64,000 nucleotides of DNA from Ancylobacter radicis (GCF_018449475.1 NZ_JAHCQH010000004.1:62001-126000); one strand, 5' to 3'; positions 37,317-46,826 are shown, numbered from the stretch's first letter. Notes: generated by a model from the letters alone, not told the origin. Translations and numbers: made by a program.

Positions 37317-37499
37317 ATGTACAAATTCGAGGTCTACAAGGACAAGGCGGGCGAATTCCGCTTTCGCTTCAAGGCGCCGAACGGCGAGGCGATGTTCAGC
37401 TCGGAAGGCTACAAGGCCAAGGCGTCCGCCTTGAGCGCCATCGAGTCGATCAAGAAAAACACCCCCGGCGCGGATCTGGTCGACACGACCAAGGAATGA
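37317..37499 (+). CDS. YegP-family (DUF1508) protein
   Basis: This 60-residue protein is a single DUF1508 repeat: FEVYKDKAGEFRFRFKAPNGE followed by the helix KASALSAIESIKKN. The family has a compact beta-beta-beta-alpha fold; its function is unknown, though members are often stress-induced. It is related to the C-terminal half of the DUF2283 protein just upstream. A perfect terminator follows 14 bases after the stop. Confidence 0.88.
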   Translation: MYKFEVYKDKAGEFRFRFKAPNGEAMFSSEGYKAKASALSAIESIKKNTPGADLVDTTKE

Positions 37500-37513
37500 C
37501 CGACCCTAATGAA

Positions 37514-37544
37514 AAGGCCGGGCGCGAGCCCGGCCTTCTGTTTT
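37514..37544 (+). terminator. Intrinsic terminator
   Basis: AAGGCCGGGC-GCGA-GCCCGGCCTT is a perfect 10-bp stem closed by a GNRA tetraloop, followed by CTGTTTT. It ends the lepA-side transcripts, and the preceding A-run makes it partly bidirectional for the convergent PRC-barrel gene. Confidence 0.88.
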
Positions 37545-37559
37545 GTGGGACGTCGCCCG

Positions 37560-37943
37560 TCAGATGACGTAGGGCGGCACCTTGTAATAGTCGTTCACCT
37601 TGCTGTCCCAGTCGCGGTCTTCCCAGGAGCGGTCATCGGCGCTCGCATGGTGGGGCGCGCCGCGCAGCTGCTCCTCGGTGATGTCGACCACATAGCCGTC
37701 CAGCGCCTCGTCATAGTTCAGCAGCGACCAGGGCAGGGGATAGTAGTCCTCGCCAAAGCCGAGAAACCCGCCGAAGCTCATCACCGCATAGGCGGTCTGG
37801 CCGCTGAGCTTGTCGATCATGATGCGCTCGATGGAGCCGACGCGCTCGCCATCGGGGCGGTACACGGCGGTGCCTTCGACCTTGTCGGAGCCGATCAGCG
37901 TCATGGTTTCGCTGGCGGCGAGATTGTGCTGCGTGCTGTCCAT
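37560..37943 (-). CDS. PRC-barrel domain protein
   Basis: From the ATG at 37943 (AGGAGAG ribosome-binding site) the protein has 127 residues. The PRC-barrel core spans about 14-95 (LIGSDKVEGTAVYRPDGERVGSIERIMIDKLSGQ-type segment, AVMSFGGFLGFGEDYYPLPW). The C-terminus is hydrophilic (ADDRSWEDRDW). PRC-barrel proteins of this type are frequent targets of the alphaproteobacterial general stress response, and an EcfG-type promoter lies just upstream. A further in-frame ATG at 38009 overlaps that promoter and is unlikely. Confidence 0.88.
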   Translation of the reverse strand: MDSTQHNLAASETMTLIGSDKVEGTAVYRPDGERVGSIERIMIDKLSGQTAYAVMSFGGFLGFGEDYYPLPWSLLNYDEALDGYVVDITEEQLRGAPHHASADDRSWEDRDWDSKVNDYYKVPPYVI

Positions 37944-37982
37944 ATCGTGGCTCTCCTGTTGAATGGCTTGCATTGTCAGGAA

Positions 37983-38007
37983 AACGACCGAGACAACGTA
38001 ACGTTCC
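37983..38007 (-). promoter_or_regulatory. EcfG-type general stress promoter
   Basis: On the minus strand GGAAC (38007-38003), 16 bases, CGTT (37986-37983). Transcription would start near 37975, about 30 bases before the PRC-barrel ATG. Confidence 0.7.
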
Positions 38008-38162
38008 ATGTCAAATTTCGAAGAAAATAAGATGTTCCTGCGGTTCGCCAGCCGCGCGGCGCCGAAAACCTGCGCCGTTCAGCTTCATGTTACCTGTCAG
38101 CTGACGCGTCTGGCCGACATGGCGTCCGCCGGCCCCCGACGCTATAAAGCGCGCCAGGTCCG

Positions 38163-39188
38163 ATGCGGAGAATCACCCCTATGCGCCACGCCCGCTCCCT
38201 TCCGCTGACGCGGCGCACCGCTCTGGGACTGTTCGGCATGGGTGCCGCGGCCGCACTCGCGGGGCCGGCGACCGCGCAGACGGCGGTCGTCACCGATGTC
38301 GATGCGCTGAAGCCCGGACAATATGTCTGGTATCCCGACCGCGCGCCGGACGGTTTCGTCGCCATCATCGTCTCGCTGCCGGACCAGCGTTGCTATGTCT
38401 ATCGCAACGGCGTCCGCATCGGTGCGTCCACCTGTTCGACCGGCAAGGAAGGCCACGAGACGCCGGTCGGGGTGTTCACCATCCTGCAGAAGGATGTCGA
38501 TCACCATTCGTCGATCTATGACGACGCCTCCATGCCCTTTACCGAGCGCCTGACCTGGTCGGGCGTCGCGCTGCATGCGGGCGGGCTGCCGGGCTATCCG
38601 TCCTCGCATGGCTGTGTTCACCTGCCGCTCGAATTCGCCAAGCTGGTGTTCGGCGTGACGCATTACGGCACGCCGGTCATCATTGCCGATTCCCATTCCC
38701 AGCCGGTCGACGTGCTGCATCCCGGACTCGTGCTGCCGGCCGATGCCACGACCGCCATTCAGGCCGACGCGCCAAAGAACGCCAATGGCACGCCCGACAC
38801 GGAAGCCGCGCCGAACCCGGCGCAGGACGCCGTCTCGCTGATCGTCAGCGGCGCCGACAAGCAGCTCGTTGCCCTCAAGGATGCGGTGGAGGTGCTGCGC
38901 GCGCCCGTCACCCTCACCGATCCGCAGACCCCGCTCGGCAATGTCGTCTATGTGCTGAAGCAGGTCGGCGGCGAGGTGTCCTGGACCGCCATTTCCTTCG
39001 AGGGCAATGGCGCGGCGGCGGGCAAGGCCACGAGCGCCATCAACCGCATCACCGTCGCGCCGGAGGCCAACCAGCAGCTCGCCAAGCTGCTCGTGCCGGG
39101 CTCGACCCTGTTCATCACCGACCTGTCCGCCGCGCCGCAGACGCGCTCCGGCAAGGATTTCGTCGTGCTCTCCCAGGCGATGAGCTAA
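38163..39188 (+). CDS. L,D-transpeptidase with possible Tat signal
   Basis: This 341-residue protein, or 335 from the ATG at 38181, has a twin-arginine-like signal (LTRRTALGLFGMGAAAALAG, Arg17-Arg18). The YkuD domain (about 63-175) contains His138, His149 and Cys151 in LHAGGLPGYPSSHGCVHLP. A C-terminal extension (about 200-340) of unknown fold follows a disordered linker. It should crosslink peptidoglycan in the periplasm. The mepA gene starts 2 bases after the stop, so synthesis and cleavage of crosslinks are coupled genetically. Confidence 0.9.
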   Translation: MRRITPMRHARSLPLTRRTALGLFGMGAAAALAGPATAQTAVVTDVDALKPGQYVWYPDRAPDGFVAIIVSLPDQRCYVYRNGVRIGASTCSTGKEGHETPVGVFTILQKDVDHHSSIYDDASMPFTERLTWSGVALHAGGLPGYPSSHGCVHLPLEFAKLVFGVTHYGTPVIIADSHSQPVDVLHPGLVLPADATTAIQADAPKNANGTPDTEAAPNPAQDAVSLIVSGADKQLVALKDAVEVLRAPVTLTDPQTPLGNVVYVLKQVGGEVSWTAISFEGNGAAAGKATSAINRITVAPEANQQLAKLLVPGSTLFITDLSAAPQTRSGKDFVVLSQAMS

Positions 39189-39190
39189 CC

Positions 39191-40066
39191 GTGCGGGGCG
39201 CGGTGATCCTTTTGCTGGCCGCGATGCTGGCGCCCTCCGGCGCGCAGGCGCAGTCCGCCGCCGACACCACGCCCGCCAAGCAATTGTTCGGCGGCGCCAA
39301 GGAGCCGGCGGAGCTGTCGACCCGCTCCATCGGCTTCTATTCCAAGGGCTGCCTCGCCGGTGCGATCGCCCTGCCGATCAACGGCAAGGCGTGGCAGGCG
39401 ATGCGCCTGTCGCGCAACCGCAGCTGGGGCCATCCCGCCCTCGTCGCCTTCTTGGAACGCTTCGCCGCAAAGGTGCCGCAGGTCTCCAAATGGCCGGGCA
39501 TCCTGGTCGGCGACATGTCGCAGCCGCGCGGCGGGCCGATGCTCACCGGCCACGCCTCGCACCAGATCGGGCTTGATGCCGATATCTGGCTGACCCCGAT
39601 GCCGAAGCGCGCCTTCACGCCTGAGGAGCGCGAGAAGATTTCCGCCACCATGATCGTGCGGCCCGACCGGCGGGACGTCGATACGGCGGTGTGGACGCCC
39701 TCGCATATCGCCGTCATCCGCGCGGCGGCGCAGGACCCGGATGTCGAGCGCGTGCTGGTCAACGCGGCCATCAAGAAGGCGCTGTGCCGCGATGCCACGG
39801 GCGACCGGACATGGCTCCAGAAGGTCCGCCCCTATTGGGGCCACGACTACCACATGCATGTGCGCATCGCCTGCCCGGAGGGTAGCCCCGACTGCCGGCC
39901 GCAGGACCCGGTGACGCCGGGCGAGGGATGCGGCAGCGCGCTGGACTGGTGGTTCTCGGAGGGCAATATCAACCCCAAGCCGGCGCCCAAGCCCGCCAAG
40001 CCGCCACCGCCGATGATGCTGAAGGACCTGCCGCCCGCCTGCCGTCAGGTGCTGCTGGCGCCGTAG
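39191..40066 (+). CDS. mepA: Penicillin-insensitive murein endopeptidase
   Basis: From a GTG start the protein has 291 residues with a signal peptide (about 1-21, ending GAQAQ). The LAS-type metal site is intact: GHASHQIGLDADIWL and HDYHMHVRIACP. Cys residues in KGCLAG, CPEGSPDC and GEGCGSALDWWF fit the disulfide-bonded MepA fold. MepA cuts D-Ala-mDAP and mDAP-mDAP (3-3) crosslinks, the latter made by the L,D-transpeptidase encoded just upstream. The C-terminus is Pro/Lys-rich. Confidence 0.94.
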   Translation: MRGAVILLLAAMLAPSGAQAQSAADTTPAKQLFGGAKEPAELSTRSIGFYSKGCLAGAIALPINGKAWQAMRLSRNRSWGHPALVAFLERFAAKVPQVSKWPGILVGDMSQPRGGPMLTGHASHQIGLDADIWLTPMPKRAFTPEEREKISATMIVRPDRRDVDTAVWTPSHIAVIRAAAQDPDVERVLVNAAIKKALCRDATGDRTWLQKVRPYWGHDYHMHVRIACPEGSPDCRPQDPVTPGEGCGSALDWWFSEGNINPKPAPKPAKPPPPMMLKDLPPACRQVLLAP

Positions 40067-40112
40067 CTTTCGCCGATCGTCAAAATGGGGCGCTTATGGC
40101 GATGGGGGCTCC

Positions 40113-40221
40113 TCCCTCTCCCCGCCGGGGAGAGGGTTGGGGTGAGGGGGCACTTCCGCCCGCAGCCGTGTCACCCCTCACCGACCCGCTTCGCGGGCCA
40201 CCTCTCCCCAATGGGGAGAGG
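40113..40221. repeat. Empty composite palindrome (ends B and A), second copy
   Basis: End B (40113-40150) and end A (40174-40221) are separated by 23 bases. The second stem of A is ACCCGC-TTC-GCGGGC, differing from the other copies but still paired. It occupies most of the gap between convergent mepA and the GMC oxidoreductase. Confidence 0.85.
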
Positions 40222-40271
40222 AAAGAGGCCGCTAGGAGGTGCTCCCACTGGGCAACGAGTGGATAGTGTTC

Positions 40272-41897
40272 TCACCGCCCGTCCTCGAGGATCATTCCCG
40301 CCGCCTTCTCGGCGATCATGATGGTCGGCGAATTGGTGTTGCCGGAGGTGATGGTCGGCATGACCGAGGCGTCCGCCACCCGCAGCCCGCCGATCCCGAA
40401 CACCCGCAGCCGCGCGTCGACCACCGCCATCGGGTCGCTCGGCAGGCCCATCTTCGCCGTGCCGACGGGATGGAAGATGGTGGTGCCGATGTCGCCGGCC
40501 GCCCGCGCCAGCGCCTCCGGCGTGTCGTCGATGCTCGGGCCCGGCAGCATCTCGTCCGGCCGGTAGGGCGCCAGCGCCTTCTGCCCGACGATGCGGCGGG
40601 CGACCCGGATGCTGTCGGCGGCGACCTGCCGGTCTTCGTCGGTCGCCAGATAGTTCGGGCGAATGCGCGGGGCGGCGGTGGCGTGGGCGCTGGCCAGAGT
40701 GAGGTCGCCCCGGCTGGTCGGACGCAGGTTGCACACGCTCATGGTGAAGGCCGGGAAGCTGTGCAGCGGCTCGCCGAACTTGCCGAGCGAGAGCGGCTGC
40801 ACGTGGAATTCGAGGTCGGCGCGTTCCACCTCGGCCCGCGAGCGGGTGAAGATGCCGAGCTGCGAGGGCGCCATGGTGAGCGGCCCGCGCTGGAACAGCG
40901 CGAAGTCCAGCCCCATCTTCGCCCGGCCGAACAGCGAGTGATATTGCTCGTTCAACGTCGGCACGCCCGAGACCTTGTAGATCATCCGCAATTGCAGATG
41001 GTCCTGAAGGTTGGCGCCGACGCCCGGCCGGTCGAGCGCGACCGGGATGCCGTGCCCCGCCAGTTCCGCGCCGGGCCCGATGCCGGAGAGCTTCATCAGA
41101 TGCGGCGAGCCGATGGCGCCGGCGGCGAGGATCACCTCAGCCTTCGCGCGGGCGGTGCGCGTCACCCCATTCTGCCGGTAGACCACGCCAACCGCCCGAC
41201 CATTCTCGATCAGCACCCGCTCGGTCAAGCAATGGGTTTCCAGCCGGAGATTGTCCCGCTTCAGCGCGGGTTTGAGGAATCCCCGCGCGGCGCTCCAGCG
41301 AAAGCCGCGCTTCTGGTTCACCTGGAAATAGGACGACCCCTCATTGTCCCCGGTGTTGAAATCGGCGATCGGCGGGATGCCCGCCTGCTCGGCCGCCTTG
41401 CGCACCGTGTCAAGCAGCGTCCAGGTGAGGCGGGGAAACTCCACCCGCCACTCGCCGCCCGCGCCGTGGAATTCGCCCGCGCCGAGATAATGGTCTTCGT
41501 GCTTTCGGAACACCGGCAGCACGTCGTCCCAGCCCCAGCCGGTGAGGCCGAGCTGGCGCCAGTGGTCGTAGTCGCCGGCCTGCCCGCGCATATAGATCAT
41601 GGCGTTGATGGCGGAGGAGCCGCCAATGGTCTTGCCGCGCGGGTAGTTCAGCGCCCGCCCGTTCAGTCCCGGCTCGGCCTCGGTCTTGAAGCACCAGTCG
41701 GCGCGCGGATTGCCGATGGCGAAGAGGTAGCCGACCGGGATGTGGAACCAGATCCAGTTGTCACGGCCGCCCGCTTCCAGCACCAGCACGCGGTTCTTCG
41801 GATCGGCCGAGAGCCGGTTCGCCAGCACGCAGCCTGCCGAGCCGGCACCGACGATGATGTAGTCATAGGCTTCCGTGTCGGGGGAGGGGGCGGGCAT
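40272..41897 (-). CDS. GMC-family FAD oxidoreductase (choline dehydrogenase-like)
   Basis: From the ATG at 41897 the protein has 541 residues. It has the FAD-binding motif [18 protein letters not shown], the GMC signature segments [22 protein letters not shown] and [18 protein letters not shown], and a catalytic-His region [12 protein letters not shown]. It oxidises an alcohol group; which one is unclear. The betaine-pathway partners BetB and BetI are not adjacent, so choline is not assured. An in-frame ATG at 41999 would add 34 residues of non-conserved sequence. Confidence 0.92.
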   Translation of the reverse strand: MPAPSPDTEAYDYIIVGAGSAGCVLANRLSADPKNRVLVLEAGGRDNWIWFHIPVGYLFAIGNPRADWCFKTEAEPGLNGRALNYPRGKTIGGSSAINAMIYMRGQAGDYDHWRQLGLTGWGWDDVLPVFRKHEDHYLGAGEFHGAGGEWRVEFPRLTWTLLDTVRKAAEQAGIPPIADFNTGDNEGSSYFQVNQKRGFRWSAARGFLKPALKRDNLRLETHCLTERVLIENGRAVGVVYRQNGVTRTARAKAEVILAAGAIGSPHLMKLSGIGPGAELAGHGIPVALDRPGVGANLQDHLQLRMIYKVSGVPTLNEQYHSLFGRAKMGLDFALFQRGPLTMAPSQLGIFTRSRAEVERADLEFHVQPLSLGKFGEPLHSFPAFTMSVCNLRPTSRGDLTLASAHATAAPRIRPNYLATDEDRQVAADSIRVARRIVGQKALAPYRPDEMLPGPSIDDTPEALARAAGDIGTTIFHPVGTAKMGLPSDPMAVVDARLRVFGIGGLRVADASVMPTITSGNTNSPTIMIAEKAAGMILEDGR

Positions 41898-42013
41898 GGG
41901 CGATTCCTCGGACGATTCAGCGGTACGTTTCTTGGCCCGCAACCTGCCCGCCACGCCGCCGCGCGACAATGCGCATTCCCGCCCACGCGATGTTCGCAAA
42001 CGCGGGCTGCGCC

Positions 42014-42853
42014 CTACTGCGTCAGCTGTTCGGCGAAGATGCCGAGCGCCTTGGCGTAGACCTCGGCCTTGTTCCAGCCGAGCAGCGCCTGGTAGTTCGG
42101 CTCGCCCGGTCCCCAGCCGGCGCCGGCGCGCCAGCCATAGCCGCGCAGGTAATTGGCGGTGGAGGCCAGCACGTCGGGCGCGCTGCGCACGAGGTCGGCG
42201 CGCCCGTCGCCGTCGAAATCGACCGCGAACTTCGCATAGGAGCTGGCGAGGAACTGCGTCTGGCCGATCTCGCCGGCCCAGGCGCCGCGCATCTCGTCGA
42301 GCGTCAGGTCGCCGCGCTGATAGATGCGCAGGGCGTCGAGCAGTTGCGGCGTGAAGAAGCCGGAGCGGCGGCAGTCATAGGAGAGGGTGGCGAGCGAGCG
42401 CAGGATCGGCATCTTGCCGATATTGGCGCCGTAATCGGTCTCCATGCCCCAGATCGCCACGAGGATCGGGCCGGGCACGCCATATTGGCGCTCGATGCGC
42501 GCCAGCGTCGGTCCGTACTGCTTGAGCATCTGCCGGCCCTTGGCGATACGGCCCTTGGAGATGCGGTTCTTGATGAACTCTTCGAGGCTTACCTTGAAGT
42601 GCTTCTGGTTGCGGTCGAGGCTGATGACCTTGGTGTCGTAGGTCACCCCGTCCAGCGTGCGCAGCGTCGCCGGGGTGATGCCCTGCGCCACGGCTTCGCG
42701 GCGGAACTCGCCCAGCCAGGCATTGAAGCCGGAGGCGTCATTGCCGCATTGCGCCGCCTGCGCGGGGGCCGCGAGGGCGAGGAACGCGGCGGCGCCGGCA
42801 GCGGCGAGAAGGGCACAGGCTCGGACGGTGCGCGTGGCGGTCTGGTTCAGCAT
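42014..42853 (-). CDS. Lytic murein transglycosylase, MltB family, catalytic domain only
   Basis: From the ATG at 42853 (GGGGAGGAA ribosome-binding site) the protein has 279 residues. A signal peptide ends near APAQA. The MltB core includes AIWGMETDYGANIGK (catalytic Glu), WAGEIGQTQFLASSYAKFAVDFDGDGRAD and the C-terminal NYQALLGWNKAEVYAKAL. Unlike the paralogue at 803-2023 it has no C-terminal peptidoglycan-binding domain. It lies 116 bases upstream of the GMC gene on the same strand. Confidence 0.92.
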   Translation of the reverse strand: MLNQTATRTVRACALLAAAGAAAFLALAAPAQAAQCGNDASGFNAWLGEFRREAVAQGITPATLRTLDGVTYDTKVISLDRNQKHFKVSLEEFIKNRISKGRIAKGRQMLKQYGPTLARIERQYGVPGPILVAIWGMETDYGANIGKMPILRSLATLSYDCRRSGFFTPQLLDALRIYQRGDLTLDEMRGAWAGEIGQTQFLASSYAKFAVDFDGDGRADLVRSAPDVLASTANYLRGYGWRAGAGWGPGEPNYQALLGWNKAEVYAKALGIFAEQLTQ

Positions 42854-42919
42854 GGTTCCTCCCCGGAGTATTTCTTCCATCATGCACGCGGCTGATGAAC
42901 GCGCGGTATCCGCCGAGGA

Positions 42920-43663
42920 TCAAATGCCGATGCGGCCAAAGCCGGGCAGCTTGATACCCGGCCGCCGCACATCGAGCCCCGCGACGGCGCCGAGGATGTT
43001 CACCTCGATGCCTTCCACCCAAGCGAGGGTGAACCCGGCATAGCCGTCGAGCGACACTTTCAGGCCCGTGCCCGAGGGGGCAAGGCCGAACCAGCCGCCG
43101 GCCACCGGATAATCCTTGCCGATGGCGGTGGGCGGCAGGGCGATGGCCATTTCCGGCACCTGCCCGACGACATGGGCGATGAAGGTGTTCGAGTTCGGTC
43201 CCGGCCAGACCCGGTAGTCGCCATAGTCCCGGTAGGGATAGCTCTCGACCGCCGCCCGCAGCTTCGGAATCAGCGCGGCGGCCTGCGCGCCGCTCGCCTC
43301 GAACACGATCTCCGGCTCGTTGCCATACCAGCGCCCGTCCGGGGCGTAGCCATTGCGGCGCACCGGCGAGCCCCAGCCGACCTTGTCGTAGCGCTCATAG
43401 GCCCGCGCGCCGTCGTCCTTCAGCACCAGCCAGGTATGGACGGCGAAGATGCCGCGCCAGCGCCCGACCCGCGCCGCATAGACCCGCACCATGGCGTCGG
43501 GATGCGCGTCGGCGGCGGGCAGGGTGCCGGTGCTCGACCAGTCGGCGGTGCGCCAGTTCGCCGACCAGTCGCGCCCGTGCCATTGCACGAGGGCATGGGC
43601 GCCGAGCGGCAGGGCGAAGAACAGGAGAAAGGTGAGGAGGAGCATGCGGAAGGCGCGGATCAT
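42920..43663 (-). CDS. DUF3750 protein
   Basis: This 247-residue protein has an N-terminal hydrophobic segment (residues 5-25) that is a signal peptide or anchor. WRGIFAVHTWLVLKDDGARAYERYDKVGWGSP and WPGPNSNTFIAHVVGQVPEM are the conserved DUF3750 core. The NSNTF/H pattern resembles lipid-active or NlpC/P60-like exported enzymes, but no function is established. Divergent from malonyl-CoA decarboxylase; the 237-base gap between them shows no clear feature. Confidence 0.85.
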   Translation of the reverse strand: MIRAFRMLLLTFLLFFALPLGAHALVQWHGRDWSANWRTADWSSTGTLPAADAHPDAMVRVYAARVGRWRGIFAVHTWLVLKDDGARAYERYDKVGWGSPVRRNGYAPDGRWYGNEPEIVFEASGAQAAALIPKLRAAVESYPYRDYGDYRVWPGPNSNTFIAHVVGQVPEMAIALPPTAIGKDYPVAGGWFGLAPSGTGLKVSLDGYAGFTLAWVEGIEVNILGAVAGLDVRRPGIKLPGFGRIGI

Positions 43664-43900
43664 GGGGTGCTAATCTGTCCCCGATGGCGCCATCCACAAG
43701 GCCTTGCGGCGCCGCACGCGAAAATGTGTCCTCTCCGCACCTCCGCGCCGAAAGAGCAGGGCACTGGATTTGCCGCACCGGTCACCACTTTGCGCCCACG
43801 ACCCGGCGCGGCCCCGGCTTGCGCCCGTCGTACCGACGCGCTCTCATACGTTCCTCTCCGGCGCGGTTCGCGCGCCCGCTCACCATTGCCAGGAGCGACC

Positions 43901-45298
43901 ATGGACGCAGGCGCGCGCTTCTTCGGCGATCTGCTCGGCTCCATCGCTGAGCGCGGCCGCGCGCTGCTCGATATCGGCCGCGAGCGCCGGCCGGCGGGGG
44001 CGCTGCGGGCCGCCGGGCTCAAGGATCTGTGCGACCGGCTGCTGTCGGGGCAGGGCGAGGCGTCGGGGGTGGCGCTGGCGCGGGAGATCCTGCTCGCCTA
44101 TGGCCGGCTGAAGACCGGCGAGCGCAATGCCTTCTTCGAGACGCTGGCGACCTCTTTCGGGCCGGACATGGCCCGGCTCGACGCCGCCATAGCCACTCAT
44201 GCCGCCGCGCCCTCCGGCGCCTCCATCGCCGAGCTCCACGCCGCGAGCGAACCGCGCCGGCAGGAACTGATCCGGCGGCTGAACCTTGCCCCCGGCGCCA
44301 CGGCCCGGCTGGTCGCCCTGCGCGCCGACCTGCTCGACGGCCTGCCCCGCCGCCGCGACCTCGCCGAGGTTGACCGCGACTTCACCCATCTGTTCTCATC
44401 CTGGTTCAATCGGGGGTTCCTCGTGCTGCGCCGGATCGACTGGTCGACGCCCGCCAATGTGCTCGAAAAGATCATCCGCTATGAAGCGGTCCACGAAATC
44501 CGCGACTGGAACGACCTGCGCGCCCGCGTCGACAGCCCGGATCGGCGCTGCTACGCCTTCTTCCATCCCGCGCTGGTCGACGAGCCGCTGATCTTCGTCG
44601 AGGTGGCGCTGACCCGCGAGGTGCCCGGCGCCATCGCTCCGATTCTCGCCGAGAAACGCACGCCGCTCGACCCGAAGACGGCGAAGGCGGCGGTGTTCTA
44701 TTCCATCTCCAACTGCCAGCGCGGGCTTGGCGGGGTGAGCTTCGGCAATTTCCTCATCAAGCAGGTGGTCGAGGAGATTTCCCGCGAATTCCCCAACCTC
44801 TCCACCTATGTCACGCTCTCGCCGGTGCCCGGCTTCCGCGCCTTCATCGAGGCGGAGCGGGCTGACCCGGCCTCCCTCGTGCTGACCGGCGAGGACCGCG
44901 TCGCGCTCGACGCGCTGGCCGCGAGCGATTCGCCCGATGCCGCGCAGCTCGCGGCGGCGACGGCGACCATCGAGGCGCTGGCGGCGCATTATTTCCTGAT
45001 CGCCCGCTCGCCCAAGGGCAAGCTGCTCGATCCGGTGGCGCGCTTCCATCTCGGCAATGGCGCGCGGCTGGAGCGGATCAACGCCTTCGGCGACCTGTCC
45101 GCCCGCGGCATGGCGCAGGCCTTCGGGCTGATGGTCAACTACCGCTATCTGCTGGAGGATATCGAAGCCAATCACGAGGCCTATTTCGACAAGGGCGAGA
45201 TCGTCGCCAGTGCCCCGGTGCGCCGTCTCCTGCGCGCGGAAGGGCCCGCCAAACCCGCTGCCGCCAAATCCGCGACCAGCCGGGCGCTCGCCGGCTGA
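43901..45298 (+). CDS. Malonyl-CoA decarboxylase
   Basis: From the ATG at 43901 (CCAGGAGCG ribosome-binding site) the protein has 465 residues. The N-terminal helical domain (about 1-150) precedes the acetyltransferase-like catalytic domain with WSTPANVLEKIIRYEAVHEI, CYAFFHPALVDEPLIFVEVAL, AVFYSISNCQRGLGGVSFGNFLIKQ-type segment, and LSPVPGFRAFI. The enzyme converts malonyl-CoA to acetyl-CoA and CO2 (MatA/MLYCD family). No matB or matC is adjacent. Long in-frame sequence upstream of 43901 lacks family conservation. Confidence 0.93.
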   Translation: MDAGARFFGDLLGSIAERGRALLDIGRERRPAGALRAAGLKDLCDRLLSGQGEASGVALAREILLAYGRLKTGERNAFFETLATSFGPDMARLDAAIATHAAAPSGASIAELHAASEPRRQELIRRLNLAPGATARLVALRADLLDGLPRRRDLAEVDRDFTHLFSSWFNRGFLVLRRIDWSTPANVLEKIIRYEAVHEIRDWNDLRARVDSPDRRCYAFFHPALVDEPLIFVEVALTREVPGAIAPILAEKRTPLDPKTAKAAVFYSISNCQRGLGGVSFGNFLIKQVVEEISREFPNLSTYVTLSPVPGFRAFIEAERADPASLVLTGEDRVALDALAASDSPDAAQLAAATATIEALAAHYFLIARSPKGKLLDPVARFHLGNGARLERINAFGDLSARGMAQAFGLMVNYRYLLEDIEANHEAYFDKGEIVASAPVRRLLRAEGPAKPAAAKSATSRALAG

Positions 45299-45395
45299 CG
45301 TTCCTGCTGACGTTACGTTGATTTGCTCTTTCGATGCCTGCGGCGTCCTGATGTGATCAGATATTTTCGAACGTTGCCGAAGGACGAGGCCCGAC

Positions 45396-46826
45396 TTGCA
45401 GCAAGACGGGGTGCCAACGAACGATAGCGCGGTATCGCCGCTGCTCCGGCACATGGACGGCCGCTCGATAGACGATCTTCTCGATCTCGCCTGCATGGCC
45501 CTCGACATGCCGGGGGCCATGCTGTTGCTGAGCGCGCCGCCGGGCCGCGTGCGCCGTGGCACGCTGAAGGCGGATGTGCTGGATGGCGTCGATCTCGCGG
45601 CGTTTCATGGCACCGGTGGCCTGCGCGTCGTGGAGGACACGCGCGCGGATGCGACGCTGGCGCATGTGGCCCGGCTTGGCTTCTATGCCGGCGTGCCGGT
45701 CGAGCTGGATGGCGAGACCAAGGCGATCCTCGCGGTCTTTGATGCCTGCCCGCGCGCTTTTCCCGCGAGCGCGGCCGCGGGCCTTGAGCGTGTCGCCGGT
45801 GTCGTCGCGGGTCTGCTGCGCATGGCGACGCGGACCGATGCCATCACACGGGAAGCGCAGGGCCGCGAGGCGGACCTTGTCCGCTACCGGAAAATGTATG
45901 AGCGATCCTCCAGCCTCGCGCGGATCGGGGTCTGGGAATGCGATCTGGTCACCGGCGAATTGACCTGGACCGACGGCATTTACGACATCTTCGGGCTGCC
46001 GCGCGGCAGTCCCATCACGCGAGAGACCGCTCTGCGCCTCTACAGCGATGAGTCGCGCGAGCAGATGGAGCGTCTGCGCTCCCGCTGCGTCGCCGAGGGT
46101 GGAGGCTTCACCCTCGATATCGAGGTGCGCACGATGACGGGACAGGCCCGCTGGGTGCGGCTGTCGGCGGAAGTCGAAACCGTCGATGATCGCCCGGCCC
46201 GCATCTTCGGTACCAAGCAGGACATCACGCTGGAACGCCAGCTCATGGACCGGCTGCGGGTTCTGGCGGAGTGCGATCCGCTGACCGGTATCGCCAATCG
46301 CGGGGTGTTCGAGGCCCGGCTGGCGGAAGCCGCGGCGGCTGGCGAGGGGCGCAACCGGCTGGCGGCGCTGGTCATCGTGGATATCGACGGCTTCAAGCAG
46401 ATCAACGATACGTTCGGCCATGCGGCGGGGGATGAGTGCCTGCGCGAGGTGGCGCGGCGCCTGCGCGGCGTGTTCGGTGCCGATGCGCTGGTGGCCCGCA
46501 TCGGCGGCGATGAATTCGGCGTGCTGGCCTTCGGTCCCCGCGAGGAGGCGGCGATTGCCAGCCTCGCCGCCTGTGCGGTGGCGAGCCTTGCCGTGCCCTT
46601 CGTCTGGCGCCACCGGCCCGTGTCGATCAACGGATCCATGGGCGTCACTCTGGCGGGCTCGCCGGCGCATGCGCCGTCCGACCTTTTCGCCCAGGCCGAT
46701 CGCGCCCTCTATGCCGCCAAGGCGGCGGGCCGCAGCACCTACTGCCTGTTCGACCCCCAACGTCACAGGCCCGGCCAGTCCGGGCGGCGGCCGGTCGCCG
46801 TTGTTTCCAGAAACAGTCTGCCTTGA
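45396..46826 (+). CDS. GAF/PAS-containing diguanylate cyclase
   Basis: From a TTG at 45396 (AGGACGAGG upstream) the protein has 476 residues. The N-terminal region (about 18-145) looks like a GAF domain, and a PAS domain (about 170-285) carries ARIGVWECDLVTGELTWTDGIY. The GGDEF domain (about 290-455) has an intact GGDEF at 370-374. The I-site position reads GADA, so RxxD product inhibition is absent. It is cytoplasmic, with no EAL domain. It is predicted to make c-di-GMP in response to an unknown ligand. Confidence 0.9.
   Translation: MQQDGVPTNDSAVSPLLRHMDGRSIDDLLDLACMALDMPGAMLLLSAPPGRVRRGTLKADVLDGVDLAAFHGTGGLRVVEDTRADATLAHVARLGFYAGVPVELDGETKAILAVFDACPRAFPASAAAGLERVAGVVAGLLRMATRTDAITREAQGREADLVRYRKMYERSSSLARIGVWECDLVTGELTWTDGIYDIFGLPRGSPITRETALRLYSDESREQMERLRSRCVAEGGGFTLDIEVRTMTGQARWVRLSAEVETVDDRPARIFGTKQDITLERQLMDRLRVLAECDPLTGIANRGVFEARLAEAAAAGEGRNRLAALVIVDIDGFKQINDTFGHAAGDECLREVARRLRGVFGADALVARIGGDEFGVLAFGPREEAAIASLAACAVASLAVPFVWRHRPVSINGSMGVTLAGSPAHAPSDLFAQADRALYAAKAAGRSTYCLFDPQRHRPGQSGRRPVAVVSRNSLP

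Noticed and set aside
43172-43900. Long in-frame N-terminal extension of malonyl-CoA decarboxylase
   Set aside because: It lies antisense to DUF3750 and lacks family similarity; a good ribosome-binding site precedes the ATG at 43901.
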